The notes beneath the pieces were generated by a model. That model was not told the DNA's origin. It did not search any database and saw only the letters and a list, made by a program, of their open reading frames with translations. A program made the translations under genes and the position numbers. This document shows positions 10,533 to 21,620 of a DNA stretch of 64,000 nt, piece by piece (the first letter of the stretch is position 1; the number at the start of each line of letters is the position of its first letter). Source of the DNA: Ectobius pallidus (taxonomy: Eukaryota > Arthropoda > Insecta > Blattodea > Ectobiidae); assembly GCA_964059195.1 (NCBI GenBank), contig CAXKWD010000003.1:15110606-15174605 (forward strand), given 5' to 3'.

Positions 10533-10787
10533 CAGCGGTTCTCACCCTTTTTGAACCCGAGGACCTCTAAAATGTCTAAACAATTTTACGGACCCATAAT
10601 TTTACATCCCATTTTTAAAAGAAGGCCTATATTCTTATATTTTGGGTATTAAGTATAGGTCATTATAACGAAATATGTGGAAAAATTTTACTTCTTTACT
10701 TCCCACTTGCTTAATTATATTTTTTAATGGTCTGAGGACCATCAGCAGCATCTTCGTGGTCCGCGGACCATAGGTTGAGAAACGCTG
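10533..10787. mobile_element. hAT MITE with perfect 8-bp TSD
   Basis: Terminal inverted repeats CAGCGGTTCTCACCC and GGTTGAGAAACGCTG are of the classic hAT/Charlie-like form. The perfect duplication TTATAGAT flanks it (10525-10532 and 10788-10795). It is 255 bp with no coding capacity. Confidence 0.9.
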
Positions 10788-10795
10788 TTATAGAT

Positions 10796-11640
10796 ATTTA
10801 TCCTTAGCTCAAATAAGATTTATACAATCTCATACAATCTTCTTATCGGAAATACAGTCCATTGTACGATAAATAGGCCTAACTATAAAAGAAATGTTAA
10901 GCAATGTAAATAATACAAATATCTCGACTAGAAAAGCCTCTTGAGACACCCTCTGGTATAAAATAAATAACAGACAGCAATAACCTAACTATGGGAAAGA
11001 ATAGCGAATGTTATAAAATAACTGAAATAATTGAAACAGACCGTAAAACGTTACTAGAGGTAATTGAATTTTGAGCAATGAAAAACGATTCCCACAGCTA
11101 TGGCAATAATATTTGCATTCATCATTTTATGTTCCGTAAAATTACCATAAATCCTTGAGACGAGAAAAGAAGTTAAAACAATTATCTTGCTAGAATCCCC
11201 CCCCCCCCTTTTAAAACATTTTTACGACTGTATTTCAAATTAAGCACAAGGCCTTCTATCTCACTCCATTTCTGCATTAAAATAATTCTTCATGCTGCAG
11301 TAAAAAAATAATGTAGGCCTAAGTGTAAAATTTAATGAGCTATTCGTTTAAGATACCATACGGAATTATTCAATTAAAGATTATATAGTAATTTAGATTT
11401 GAATTCAATCTAGCAATAACATCTTGAATGTTGTTACGGCAATTTAGCACATGCTGAAATAAAGTCAGAGGTGATAAGCCCTTAAGGGTCGTTAATTTAA
11501 AATAACTACGCAGGTAAAACTCGTACGATAGACTCTTAAGTAATTAAGGGACATTAGAAAGCGATCAACACTCTTTTATAGGATATCACACTATAATCTT
11601 TCTCTCACTTTTCCTTTACAATGTCCTACTTAAGAGTTTT
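10796..11640. other. No gene or recognised repeat
   Basis: AT-rich sequence with a C-run at about 11200. No open frame of note, tRNA-like box or inverted repeat was recognised. It may be single-copy intergenic DNA. Confidence 0.45.
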
Positions 11641-11930
11641 TATTTTATTTATTTATTTCAGCTGTGTTTATACTCCTTTCAGCTTCGAGGCCTTGTCTGG
11701 AGTTAGGGAAGTGTGTCTATACAGTAGGGTAGGCCATGGAACTATTGCTTGTCAATTGTTTCTATTGTCGGTGTATTTAATGGAGTAAAATTCAACTGAT
11801 ATTAATTTAAATGGACATGATACAAGATGAAATGGTGAGGATGATTCATAGTATGTAAATATCCAACCTGGGACCTCCCGAATGCCAGTCCAAGACGTTA
11901 CCATCTCGGCCACCTCGCTCGGTTAATAAA
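11641..11930 (-). mobile_element. tRNA-derived SINE S2, copy 1
   Basis: Read on the minus strand: a tRNA-Ser/Leu-like head (11925 to about 11864) with GAGGTGGCCGAGATGGTAAC, a body containing GGTATCATGTCC-like and CAATAGTTCCATGG sequence, and an (AAAT)n tail at 11641-11657. The body recurs at 32012-32745 and 49943-50060, and a similar head at 60527-60600. No flanking duplication was resolved. Confidence 0.72.
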
Positions 11931-12047
11931 AGTTCTGTTACTATACTGCTACATTATATGAAGAAAATTCCATTTCATAACGATTTTGATTAACTAAAAG
12001 CTAAAACTTATATGTTGTTGTTCGACCACAGACGTAAAACTTATTAC

Positions 12048-12512
12048 CAGGGCCCGGATTTTGATGACCTAAAACTATTTAAAAGATGAGCTAAAAAATG
12101 ACTGAAAAAATTCATTTAAAAAAAGACCCAAAATCTAAAAAAAATATAAAAAATATTAAAAGGTACTATTTTTTTTAAAATGAAAATACTAGGTTAACGA
12201 CCAGATTTGTGCATATTCTATTCGAACATTAATTTTGTTGATCCAATTATAGGAGTGTAATTAGTTAATTGGTACATACGGTTAAATGCAAACAGCAAAC
12301 ACCGGTTTTCTGTATCAAATTAAAATTATAACAAGATTTATTTATTTATGCTTATCTAAATTTCCGATAATACTGAATTTAAGTAATTGCATAAAAACTC
12401 TATATAATGCAAGAAACAACACAAAATAACCTAAAAATATGAAATGTGAAAAAAAGACCGTAAAATAAACAAAAAATGACCAAATAATGATATTGTATTC
12501 AGAACCGGTCAT
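12048..12512. mobile_element. hAT-like element (CAGGGCCCGG family), degraded
   Basis: Starts CAGGGCCCGGATTTTGATGA, the same terminus as the hAT copies at 34293-35045 and 50393-51166, and is full of AAAATGACC-like words typical of that family's subterminal regions. The right terminus has decayed (TTCAGAACCGG near 12500) so the end is approximate and no duplication is visible. Confidence 0.6.
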
Positions 12513-12799
12513 GGAAACCACCATAACAGCCGTGGGTGTCGGCATGCTGACCACATGCCCCTCCCAATCCTGCCGTCTTCCTATGGTAGATGACGCAGCG
12601 GTCGGGTGGTAGGCCTTGTCCCTTCTGGGATTTTAGCTCCACGGAGTTAGTTAGTCATCATTAGAATATGTGCACTAGTGGGCAACAATAAAAAAAAAAG
12701 TCTTTAAGAAGTTTTTTTTTTATTTTTTTTTTTAATTTTTTTTATTTGAGCCCTCTCTTACCCCCGGAGTGGCACCCACAGTAATTTGGCACCCAAAGT

Positions 12800-13065
12800 C
12801 ATAGGCGTAACCAGGCCGACCATATGGGGGGGTTATAACATCCGAGGGGTCTGGAATACCCCCCAGGGTGAAGGGGGTTCGGGGGTCCTCCCCCGGAAAA
12901 TTTTAAAAATTAAGATGCACAATAACGAGTTTTAAGCTTCCCACGCTTTATACTCGTATTAAGTAATTTATAAACAGACTTTAAAAAATTGTGCAATTTT
13001 CCTTTTTTTAATCAATGGGGGGGGGGGTCAAACCCCCAACCCCCCCCCCCCTCGTTACGCCTCTG
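12800..13065. mobile_element. hAT-like MITE (family H), copy 1, with 8-bp TSD
   Basis: Inverted termini CATAGGCGTAAC and GTTACGCCTCTG enclose 266 bp of GC-rich ends around an AT-rich core. CCCAAAGT flanks it on both sides (12792-12799 and 13066-13073), an 8-bp duplication as in hAT elements. A longer inverted copy with a tandem triplication lies at 58451-58845. Confidence 0.85.
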
Positions 13066-13073
13066 CCCAAAGT

Positions 13074-14206
13074 AACTTTCAAATGTGGAAAATAGAAGTT
13101 TCACCCACTACCACCCTTAATGAGCGTCGCCTCAACTCTTCCCTACATTTTCATGTTGATGGGGGGAAGAAGAAACGAGCAAATGTTTGTTCGACTTAGA
13201 TAAACTGTAGTTGTCGATTGTCTTAGCGGTTTCAAAATGTGTTCACTCAGCAGAAGACGCGTACTTCGACTCCCTGGGGTAAGATACACTGTGCAGACGA
13301 ATAGGTATACAAGGGGAGTTGGATTTGTCAAACTTTTCAGGGGGGAAAGTTTAAAAAAATAACTCTCGAGATATAAATTCAGGAGCAATCTGACTTGTCT
13401 GCATCCCTATAAACTTGCCTTCGTCGTTGGAACTTACATTTTTTTTTCGAGCCCTGAAGGAATAGATGGTGAGGGGGAAAAAAGCCCCAAAATGCTACTA
13501 AACATACAATTTTGTTTGATGTAAAGGCAAGAAATATTTTCTGTTGGAAAAGTAACCACAAGTTCATTTCGTAGAACGCCCTGGGGAGTCAGAAGAAGAA
13601 CAAACTTTCAACCAAGTTTGGGTACAGTTTTGCTTCATCTCCACTGCACTGGCTTGTAAAATAATTGGAGTGATTCCCCTTCACGTACATGCATGTTCGT
13701 CTCAAAAAAGTTTGAGTCTTCTCAACCAAGTGTTTCAAAACTTTGGCGAGGATTTCTTCATTGCTGTCCCTCTTGAGATATATATACGATTTGACCAGGT
13801 ATCGATTCCAGTGAATTACCCAAACCATTTAACTTACGTTTTACAAAACTTATCTGTAACAAAAAAAGGACGTATTTTGCTTTTTCTTTCTTTCTTTCTT
13901 TTTTCGAAAATACAGGCTGCCATCTTGACAAACATTATTGGCCTCTGAATATGTTCTCTTTGCAATGTGGCATCTTATTCTATATCAGAATGTGAAGTGA
14001 GAAATATATATATTGGCCATGATTAAAGTAAAGAAAGTTACGAGAGTACATTAATTAGATTTTAATTGGGTTATGTATCCTTCGGGGATGCGATGTGATG
14101 TGGTAACGACATAATTTTTATAACCAATTTACACGAAGAGAATGTCATACACAATAATATTATATTATACTTTTGTTTAGGCTGAGGAAGATATGTGAAT
14201 TTCACA
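13074..14206. other. No recognised gene
   Basis: About 1.1 kb without a recognised repeat. The minus-strand frame at 13589-13828 (79 codons, including GNHSNYF and CSGDEAKLYPNLVES) has fairly balanced composition and might be an old coding remnant, but I recognise no family. A TTTC-type run lies at 13880-13900. Confidence 0.35.
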
Positions 14207-14285
14207 TAAGATTTTTTTTTTATTATTATTATTATTTTAATTTTTTTTTTTTTGTTTTTTTTTGTTTTTTTTTGTTTTTTTTTTT
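14207..14285. repeat. T-rich low-complexity tract
   Basis: A run of T blocks separated by A or G ((TTTTTTTTTG)n-like). On the minus strand this is A-rich and lies just beyond the 3' side of the LINE remnant at 14340-14925, so it may be that element's tail region. Confidence 0.8.
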
Positions 14286-14339
14286 GTTCGCGCATGAGCC
14301 CATGTAGGACTACGCAAAGCACTTAGAGGCGTTTCTGTG

Positions 14340-14923
14340 TTTTTCTTTGACTCCATATTGCTTTCATTCTTTGGCTGTGAGCTTCCTTCCTCTCGTTTGT
14401 CCATGTTGTTCCAGTTTTTTTCTTCGGTCTGTCCTCTTGGTCAACTTCCCACTTATGCACCTTAATCCTAAAACTATCTCTTTTCAAAATATCTTCTGGA
14501 GTAATTTCTGCTAGTTTTAAGTCAATTTTTACTTAACCAGTCAATATCATAGTATCTAGGCGTAATTTCATTTGAAAACATCTCGTAATATATCCTGTAG
14601 TTATTAGCTACATATTTCATACACAAACTTATTAGGTTTTAGATCTTGCCTCGCAAATTATGCGACCAGTTTAGGCTACTTTTGCTTTACTTCTACTTTC
14701 ATAGAATTCCAATATTTGTTTTCTGAGCCTATTTGAATTCATTCGTTTAATATGTCCATAAAATTTTAACCTTTGTTTTCTGATATATCACTATGAATGT
14801 CTGTATATATTTCTTTTTTACTCCTAAGTCTGTATTCTTCTGTATTCTTCGTGGACCTAAAATTTTTCTTATAATTTTGCACTCTACTTTATTATATTTT
14901 CTACATCTGTTTTTCTGTTCAAA

Positions 14924-14925
<2 letters not shown>
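14340..14925 (-). pseudogene. LINE reverse transcriptase C-terminal remnant
   Basis: The minus strand from about 14540 to 14340 reads AEITPEDILKRDSFRIKVHK, then WEVDQED and after a few residues WTNERKEAHSQRMKAIW. Further upstream (about 14925-14560) broken frames give YRLRSKKEIYTDIHSDI, matching the usual post-RT motif YRLRSN-E-Y of this LINE group. Stops and frameshifts are frequent in the upstream half. The 5' side ends at a long (TTA)n microsatellite. Clade not assigned. Confidence 0.75.

Positions 14926-15013
<88 letters not shown>
14924..15013. repeat. (TTA)n microsatellite, ~90 bp
   Basis: About 30 nearly perfect TTA units. Its translation as poly-Leu is a chance frame. Confidence 0.97.
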
Positions 15014-15016
<3 letters not shown>

Positions 15017-15065
15017 TAAGGGAATCTCTTAAATGTGTGAAGCGCTAGATAGAATAGCCACCAAA

Positions 15066-15305
15066 TTATTTTAGAAGATGTACACTTTTCACTGGTATGG
15101 TGCCTCTGGGTCTTATCAAAAGACCACTCACTTTCATATCATCAAAGGTATAGTCTTTATAAAATGGAACTTTTGGATCATAAAATACGGTACGTTTCAT
15201 CTCTTCATCCACCTCCACTGGTTGATTTCGTATATATCGAGCCATCATGATACATGATACATGTATCATATTCCAAATAATACCTAAGTAATTTACTTCC
15301 TGCAT
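15066..15305 (-). CDS. Unrecognised exon-like open frame
   Basis: A 79-codon minus-strand frame. From the internal Met-Met (after about residue 19) it reads as a balanced, charged polypeptide with stretches RYIRNQPVEVDEEMKRTVFY and DPKVPFYKDYTFDD, ending PVKSVHLLK and a TAA stop. It is not low-complexity and overlaps no repeat I found, so among all frames here it looks most like a piece of a host protein. I recognise no domain. It could be a last exon, a processed fragment or chance; there is no visible polyadenylation signal or neighbouring exon that I can prove. Confidence 0.3.
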   Translation of the reverse strand: MQEVNYLGIIWNMIHVSCIMMARYIRNQPVEVDEEMKRTVFYDPKVPFYKDYTFDDMKVSGLLIRPRGTIPVKSVHLLK

Positions 15306-15677
15306 TCAGTGATAATTCTACCATCATCGTCATTATCATCAACGCCGCCAGCATGCTCTGTGCGATCAATGAATTGATGTGATTACATCAGTGAGAGTGG
15401 TGGATATGTAACAAAGTGAGGACCGGCAATCGATGTGGTCCAGGCTTCTTTCATCTCCCGCCAGAGGGGGGTTGAATAAACGCCATTACTTTACGAGCAG
15501 CATCCCCATGAATTTTTTATCATTCCGCTGTATTATGAATTTCGTTCGGGTGGAGGCGGGGGTGGCAGCGGGAGGGAGGGAGGCTGGTCTCGTTATCGTG
15601 TATTTATCTTGGATACGAGTGGAGGCTGTGGCATCAGTGGCGTGCAGACATTAAATCGGGTATGTGCGTATTATACA
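15306..15677. other. No recognised gene
   Basis: Higher GC than its surroundings around 15540-15640, with GGAGG-type runs. No RNA or coding motif recognised. Confidence 0.4.
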
Positions 15678-16413
15678 CTAACTTAAAAGATCCGGCGTCG
15701 CCCGAGTTTTTTTATTTTGTAATTGGAATTGAACTTATGAAGGACTTTCGATTTTTAAATTCTAGGTCCTTATATAGGTATTTATAATCTGAAATAGGAA
15801 GAACGACTTATTACACTAAAACTATTCCCTCAGAAAACGCTTGATATAGTTTTTTATGGCTCATAGAGTATGTAGAATTCTGCATCGCATAGCTTGTACA
15901 GTGCACAGCAAGCCTGGTAAGGGTTCAAATAAGAAGAAACAGAAATTCCTGTAACATAAAATTGTAATACCGAGGCGGAAAATTTTATTTCTCCCTCTCA
16001 TGTTACCATAAAACTGTTTTGGGGATGAAATTAAACAGAAAGCAATATCACTTTCATACTTCTCTCTCCAAAAACCTGCGATATAATAATATACCATATT
16101 ACCATACCTCGTATTGTTTTCTCTATGTCCAGGGCAGAGAAAAGTTATGTGACTGCATTATTTTCGTGGATTACATTTTTTTTTCCCCCAAAGCCATCTG
16201 ATACCATTAGCAACAATATGTTCTGTGATTTGGCTTTTATACTTCTGTGTAAAAAGGGATTAAGTATTCTCAAAAACATTTAATATTTGGCATTTAAAAT
16301 CAAAATTTTGTAAATTCCTTTCTTAGTGAGCACCTACATTATGAAACGAAGGTACTGTCTAAATTCCAAGTCTCTACCTGTTGATTCCTGTCAGTCAGTC
16401 AGTCAGGACAAAG

Positions 16414-16452
<39 letters not shown>
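15678..16452 (-). mobile_element. Nonautonomous Helitron, family A
   Basis: On the minus strand it starts TCTATATATA at 16452, continues through the (GACT)n segment and the CTTCGTTTCATAATGTAGGT block, and ends with a degraded CGGGCGACGCCGGA hairpin and TTAG (expected CTAG) at 15678. Flanks are A and T as expected for Helitron insertion. No protein-coding capacity. Confidence 0.85.
16417..16451. repeat. (AT)n microsatellite in Helitron 5' end
   Basis: An expansion of the TATATATA that normally follows the Helitron's 5' TC. Confidence 0.92.
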
Positions 16453-16540
16453 TTATCATTCAGTATTGGAAAATTACTCATGCTTTTACTGAAAATCCAA
16501 GCTTGAACATTAATATGACAGAGTATGTTCCTTTTTATAA

Positions 16541-16868
16541 TACAGTAATACGCTTAATGTAATCGCGGATAACATTATCAGTCGTGTAATGTTATCCCTT
16601 TTATGAAGTCCCGCACGGATTTATACTGATTCATATAACAAATGTTGTTTATTGTGATCAAAGATTCGGTTTACGTTATCGCATTTTCATTTCTTCCGCT
16701 TTATTTCAAAGTAAGTTACTGTACGACATTCAAAATTTCGTTTTTAAGTCAACTGTATTGGGTTGTACTCCTGTTCCCAAATCACAAGATGACCAGTTAG
16801 AGGGGATAGCATTACCTAACTTTCTCTTTTAAGCAATAAAACATGTTTCAACCCACAGTACAGTATTT
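16541..16868 (+). repeat. pogo/Tigger-like element fragment
   Basis: Starts TACAGTAATACGCTTAATG and matches 18994-19345 along its length, including GATCAAAGATTCGGTTTA and CTAACTTTCTCTTTTAAGCA. The TA plus CAGT start suggests a pogo-type (Tc1/mariner superfamily) element. No matching right-hand terminal repeat was found. Confidence 0.6.
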
Positions 16869-16986
16869 TAGTCAGTAGTCAAATCAATTTGTAGGTGGCT
16901 TTGCCTATTTTTGTCATACATTGGAAATAAAAGCATCGCGATCGCTTGAATTTCACTTGTTTAGAATGTCAAGGCTAGCAGACATC

Positions 16987-17700
16987 AAGCAACTGTCTTG
17001 GCTTCGTTTGCATAATAGACGTTTGGTCCACTCTCTGTGCTTATTATACCAAATTCTTAAGTTTTCCATACCTCTTTACTTGGCTCCCCGATTTACATTT
17101 CTATCCTCCTACCATAATCATGGTACACGCTCGCAGCACAACTCTCTGTTATCAATTCCTAGTCATCATACAACCTCATACTCTCATTCATTCACCATAG
17201 CCACAGCCCGTTCTTGGAATTCCTTGTCACAAGATATTAGGGGTAGTCGGAGTGTACACTCTTTCAAATCTGCGCTTATTAAGCAATTATTGCCCACTGA
17301 ACAGAACTAGCTCTTTGTAGTCACTCCATCTTTCACTGTATATAACATTACTTAGTCTCCTTATAACGTATCTACAGCTAGACTTAAATTTCCATTATAA
17401 CATAATTTTACATATTCCTTGCTTTACTTGTAACATTATTACTATTTTCTTTTATGACACTTACGCTCTATATGAAGCCTGTGCTTTTTATGAAACCTAT
17501 GCTTTTTACTTATTTAATTTATTATTATGATTAGCCTTAACCTTAGTCTTAGTATTAGTCATAAGTCTCTTATTTACTAATTTGCTATTTATGTAAACCT
17601 ACATTGTATATATTTTCTGAAACCTGGTTGAGTGGAAGAGAAGGCCTCATGGCCTTAACTCTGCCAGGAAAAATAAATCATTTACTACTACTACTACTAC
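16987..17700 (+). mobile_element. 5'-truncated CR1-like LINE nested in Helitron
   Basis: The frame from about 16987 to 17307 encodes the C-terminal tail of a CR1/L2/Jockey-group reverse transcriptase: RLHNRRLVHSLCLLYQI, NHGTRSQHNSLLSIPSHH, then FTIATARSWNSLSQDIR and SFKSALIKQLL. A 3' UTR follows, with GGCCTCATGGCC and a (TAC)n tail. The host Helitron is interrupted within GACATC; ATC is present on both sides (possibly ACATC), so a short target duplication is likely. RT catalytic domain and ORF1 are absent. Confidence 0.85.
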
Positions 17701-17906
17701 ATCTGAAATTTTCAATCTAGACGGAAGAGGGATAATGAATATAGGCCTAAATATGGTCAAACATTGTTCGATTTGGATGAAACTCACTATACAGGGGTTT
17801 TTTGGGCCAAAGAACTGGAATCTGATGTCGGTTTTACCAGGCGACGCTTTCTAATCGCGGTATGTAGTCCACGTGGTTTAGGTGTTAATATATATAATGA
17901 TTTAAC

Positions 17907-18329
17907 TAGGGATGGGTCGATACCAGATTTTCTCGATACTCTATGCTAATACATGATTTTTTCCTCGATACTCGATACCTTCAACATTTCCAGTTTCAAT
18001 AAATAGGTACATTAAAAATTAAAATGTGAGAGAACTGCTTAATACCAACTAAATTAATTAAGTCTGCATATTTAATAAGACAAAATTTAATATCATCGGT
18101 AGCCTATAATTATTTTTAAACTCTACATTAAAACTAAAATTAGTTTTTTAAACAGTCCACTTACAAGTTTTTGTTAAAAAATACTAGAATTCTCACTTAA
18201 TTGCAGAATTGCAGAATTACAAAAGTATCGAAAAAGTATCGAGCTAGTTTTCTGTAGTATCGTATAATGCCGATACCATGCCAGTATCGAGAGTATCGAG
18301 GTATCGAAAGTATCGAGGTCCTATCCCTA
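17907..18329. mobile_element. hAT MITE (TAGGGATGGG family) with perfect TSD
   Basis: Terminal repeats TAGGGATGGGTCGATACC and a matching right end GGTCCTATCCCTA flank 423 bp with many CGATAC/GTATCG words near both ends. GATTTAAC occurs on each side (17899-17906 and 18330-18337), a perfect 8-bp duplication. The interrupted Helitron sequence is continuous if one copy is removed. Confidence 0.92.
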
Positions 18330-18401
18330 GATTTAACTATTATGCTCTTAGTTTTTAATTTTGAAATAATTATCGCGGGCGAAGCTGCGGGCACATGCTA
18401 G

Positions 18402-18993
18402 TTCTAAACATGCAGAAAGTTATTACATCAGATTTTTGTTACTCCATTATGTAGGAGATCGATTTTGGACAGGAGGCACGCCACTGATTTGCCTGAGCGT
18501 ATTTACCTTACAAACTAGGAGAGATGCAATTGAGTCTCTCACACACCACCGTCCATCTAAGTCTTATGCAAATACAGAAGCTAGACGGCACGGCTTCTAC
18601 GTCAATACCCATCAGACCCACAGCCTAACGAGTTCAAATTCATTCCGCAAGAACGAACAGGCATAGAGAAGCCCACAAGTTGCTTTATACTCCCTTATGA
18701 GTATGATTTATGGGCATTGGATATTTAGGTCTTGAAAATCTTCGTTTATGTTTGACCATATTATGGCGCGTATACAGATGGGCGCCTTCCGCGCCTCCCG
18801 CGATCCACGGGAATGATATCCATTAAGATACAGATTTTAATTATAACACAGGTGTCGTATCCGATTATTAGCGAAAGCAGAACGATCTTGAAACTTTTGA
18901 GAGTACAAAAAAAAAAAAAAAAAAAAAAACTGTGTAATTAAACAACCTGTAGTCTATTTACAACAAAATCAATTCTGTTCGTGTTAATTTTCA
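18402..18993. other. No gene; poly-A run
   Basis: No recognised element apart from a run of 20+ A at 18907-18930, possibly an old retroposed tail. The frame at 18436-18666 has no motif. Confidence 0.4.
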
Positions 18994-19345
18994 TACAGTG
19001 AACGCCGCTTAATGTAATCGCGGATAATGTTATCAATCGGGTAAAATTATCACTTTTATAAAGTCTCATACGGATTAATACTCATACACTGAAAAAGTGC
19101 TGTTTATTGTGATCAAAGATTCGGTTTATTTTATCACGTTTTCCTATTTGTGGCTTTATTTCCAAGTACTGTACGTCATTCAAAATTTCATTTTTAAGGG
19201 TTTCGTTTCTAACTCAAATGTATTGTTTTGTACTGGAGATAGCAATACTGTTCCCAGCTCACAGGATGACCAGTGCGAGGGAGTAATATTACATAACTTT
19301 CTCTTTTAAGCAATAATATATGTTTCACAACACAGTTAAGCTGCA
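18994..19345 (+). repeat. pogo/Tigger-like element fragment
   Basis: Begins TACAGTGAACGCCGCTTAAT and parallels 16541-16868; slightly longer at GGTTTCGTTTCTAACTCAAA. Ends near ACAGTTAAGCTG. No transposase frame remains. Confidence 0.62.
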
Positions 19346-20455
19346 GCTTTTCATTTATGAAGATTACAGTGTTGACATGCAGTGATGGTTAGTGTAAAAT
19401 GAAAAGGCTTTAACAGACAGGCGTTAGATGTTTTGTTACGCGGTGTTCACCACAGATTAGTATAGACTTCCAAAAACACTCGTAACTCGTAACTGAGTAT
19501 GGAGTACTGGTTAATTGGACTTCTAAAGATAAGTAAAAACTATTTAAAATTTTGTTACTAGTTAAAAAAATGTTGATTGCAGTCTATTACTGTATTAGCC
19601 TATGAGCGGTTCAATGATTCACAGTTACGTATTACTTTATTAAGTATTACTTTATTCTGTTTTTAGTGTATTATCTTATATATGGAAAAATATCCTTCAT
19701 TTAATTTCTCGGCTACTGTTATCAATCAGTCTATTTTATCAGATTAGCTGATCTATGACATTGTACGCTGGTTGCATAATCCACGTTTTACATGGTGTTT
19801 TTAACCAAGATTTTGTCTGTTGTGTTCTTTAATGAGTGTTGTGTTTGATATTATTAATATTGTCAATTTCTTGTTGGGTGATAAATAAATGATAATAAAC
19901 ACAATAGAATGATTTGAATTCACTGGAAGCCCATTCCAGAGTCATGGAAAGACATGTCTCGCTTTGATGGTGGCATACTATGTCATAGAGCAATAAAAAG
20001 TGGAATAGAGTTTTTAAGGGAAACTTGCCAAAAGAGAAACAATAACTTGAGATGACGTTAGATACGAGGGGGCCGTGAGATCCCAAGCTTACGCTCGAGT
20101 AAAACAGAATATAATATAACATTTCACAAACAATGTAGGCGATGCAAAAACATAAAACGTTCATACGTTACATTTCTCTTTTCATACCATGCTAAAATAT
20201 CCCTCCGTCATATAATAAAGCAGAAAGTTTGTTTATTATTAAGTTTATGTGATGCCAAGAGACTTATAGCCGATATCACCGCATACAGACCATAAAAGTG
20301 CGTTCTATATTCAAAAGTTTATATAATTAAACACACTTTTATTGTGGCAAGCCATATTAAAGTTTAATAGGCTATTACTCAGAATTGCAGTCATATAGCA
20401 GTCAGGAAATCTGAAGAACAAATTGAGTGTGTCTGGAATAAGCCGCTGCAAGTAG
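19346..20455. other. No recognised gene or repeat
   Basis: About 1.1 kb of AT-rich sequence. The 111-codon minus-strand frame at 19829-20164 is rich in Tyr, Ser, Leu and Cys and shows no motif, so I treat it as chance. Confidence 0.4.
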
Positions 20456-20489
20456 ATGGTTTGAAATGTTGGTTAACATGGAACAATGA

Positions 20490-20640
20490 AGTACAATCAA
20501 CCCTCGATATAGCCTAATGCCCCTCTTTACAGTGCCACCCCCGCGTTGCGCCAATAAATTCCAAGTGAAAGGATCGTATCCCATATAAAACACATAAGAA
20601 ACCTCTTTACTGTGCCAATACATTTAGTGCCAGTGAATGT
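20490..20640. repeat. Possible pogo-like terminal sequence
   Basis: Contains CAACCCTCGATATAGCCTAA and repeated GTGCCA words, similar in style to 60063-60160 (CATCCCTCGATATAATGCCA). Such CCTCGATATA termini are common in pogo/Tigger elements. Boundaries are uncertain. Confidence 0.35.
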
Positions 20641-20663
20641 AAGACAAGATTTTTTATAAAATA

Positions 20664-21461
20664 CTAGCTTAAAAGGCCCGGCCCGGTTTTGTATTTTTGT
20701 AAATTCGAAAATAACTTATAGTTCCTTATGTAGGTATTTAGAATTTGAAATGAGGAAGAACGACTTACCACACTGAAACTATTCCCTCAGAAAACGATAA
20801 ATATAACTTTTTATGGCTTATAGCAAATCCCTGCGGCTTCGCCCACGATAATTAACAATTAAGAGCAAAATAATTAACACATTATACTTATTAACACTTT
20901 GCACGCGAAACATTCATAGGTCTAAACTAAACGATTGATAGGCCTAATTAATGAAACAACTATAAATCCGGCTTTGAAATGAATTCCACGATTAGAAAGC
21001 GCGGCATGGGAAAAGCGACCTCAGATTCGAGAAAACCCCTGCATAGTGAGTGTCGTCTAAGTTTAACATTGTTTACTCATTGAGACCTATAGTCAATATC
21101 CCTCTCCCGTCTAGGTTGAAAATTTCAGATGTCTGCGTGCCTTGACATTATAAACAAATGAATTGACCAACATGGGCTTACAACATTCAACATTATTTCC
21201 AAGGGATGACAAAAATAGACAAAGCCAACTGCAACTGATATGACAACTGAAATGTATTACTGAGAACCGATGCTTCGAAAGCTCAAAAAATGCGTTTTCC
21301 CTCATAGCTCGCGAACGAAAGCTGAAATTAAAAAAAGTACTATGCCAGAAACCTGCGCGGGAATGTACTCAACAATTTCCCAAAGTTTCATGGCGATCGG
21401 ATGAATGGTGTAGTAATGCATAAAAGACAGGCATATATACATTCGTTTTTATAAAGATAGA
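20664..21461 (-). mobile_element. Chimeric Helitron: B body with A 3' end appended
   Basis: On the minus strand it begins with a family-B 5' end (TCTATCT at 21461), runs through the family-B body and reaches a B-type 3' hairpin (GGGCGAAGCCGCAGG, near 20830) whose CTAG has become CTAT. It then continues into about 155 bases of the family-A 3' end and finishes CTAG at 20664, with T next. Flanks fit insertion of the whole composite. This is what read-through of a weak terminator would give. Confidence 0.78.
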
Positions 21462-21620
21462 TAGTTTACAAACACACTTCGCAAATACTGCATCTTCCCT
21501 ATGCACGACACACAATTACAAAAACAATAAAAATCAATGCGATTAAACCCTTATTGCCTGATTTAACTTGGTTCCAGCTTTCTTAGTTAGCAGGCACAAT
21601 ATTCCATATACCATTTTACA

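Larger units (their letters stand above)
16869..18401 (+). mobile_element. Helitron family B, split by two nested insertions
   Basis: Segments 16869-16986, 17701-17906 and 18330-18401 together follow the order of the intact family-B element at 24238-24889. It ends with the hairpin GCGGGCGAAGCTGCGGG and CTAG (18398-18401) followed by T. The 5' end is missing. A LINE occupies 16987-17700 and a hAT MITE 17907-18329, so three successive transposition events can be ordered. Confidence 0.83.

Noticed and set aside
10235..10570. 111-codon plus-strand frame
   Set aside because: Spans a MITE, the Helitron 3' hairpin and the start of a hAT MITE, so it cannot be one gene.
14793..15032. Long Leu-rich frame
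   Set aside because: Translation of a (TTA)n microsatellite.
19829..20164. 111-codon minus-strand frame
   Set aside because: Composition typical of chance frames (Tyr, Ser, Leu, Cys rich), no motif, no supporting copy.
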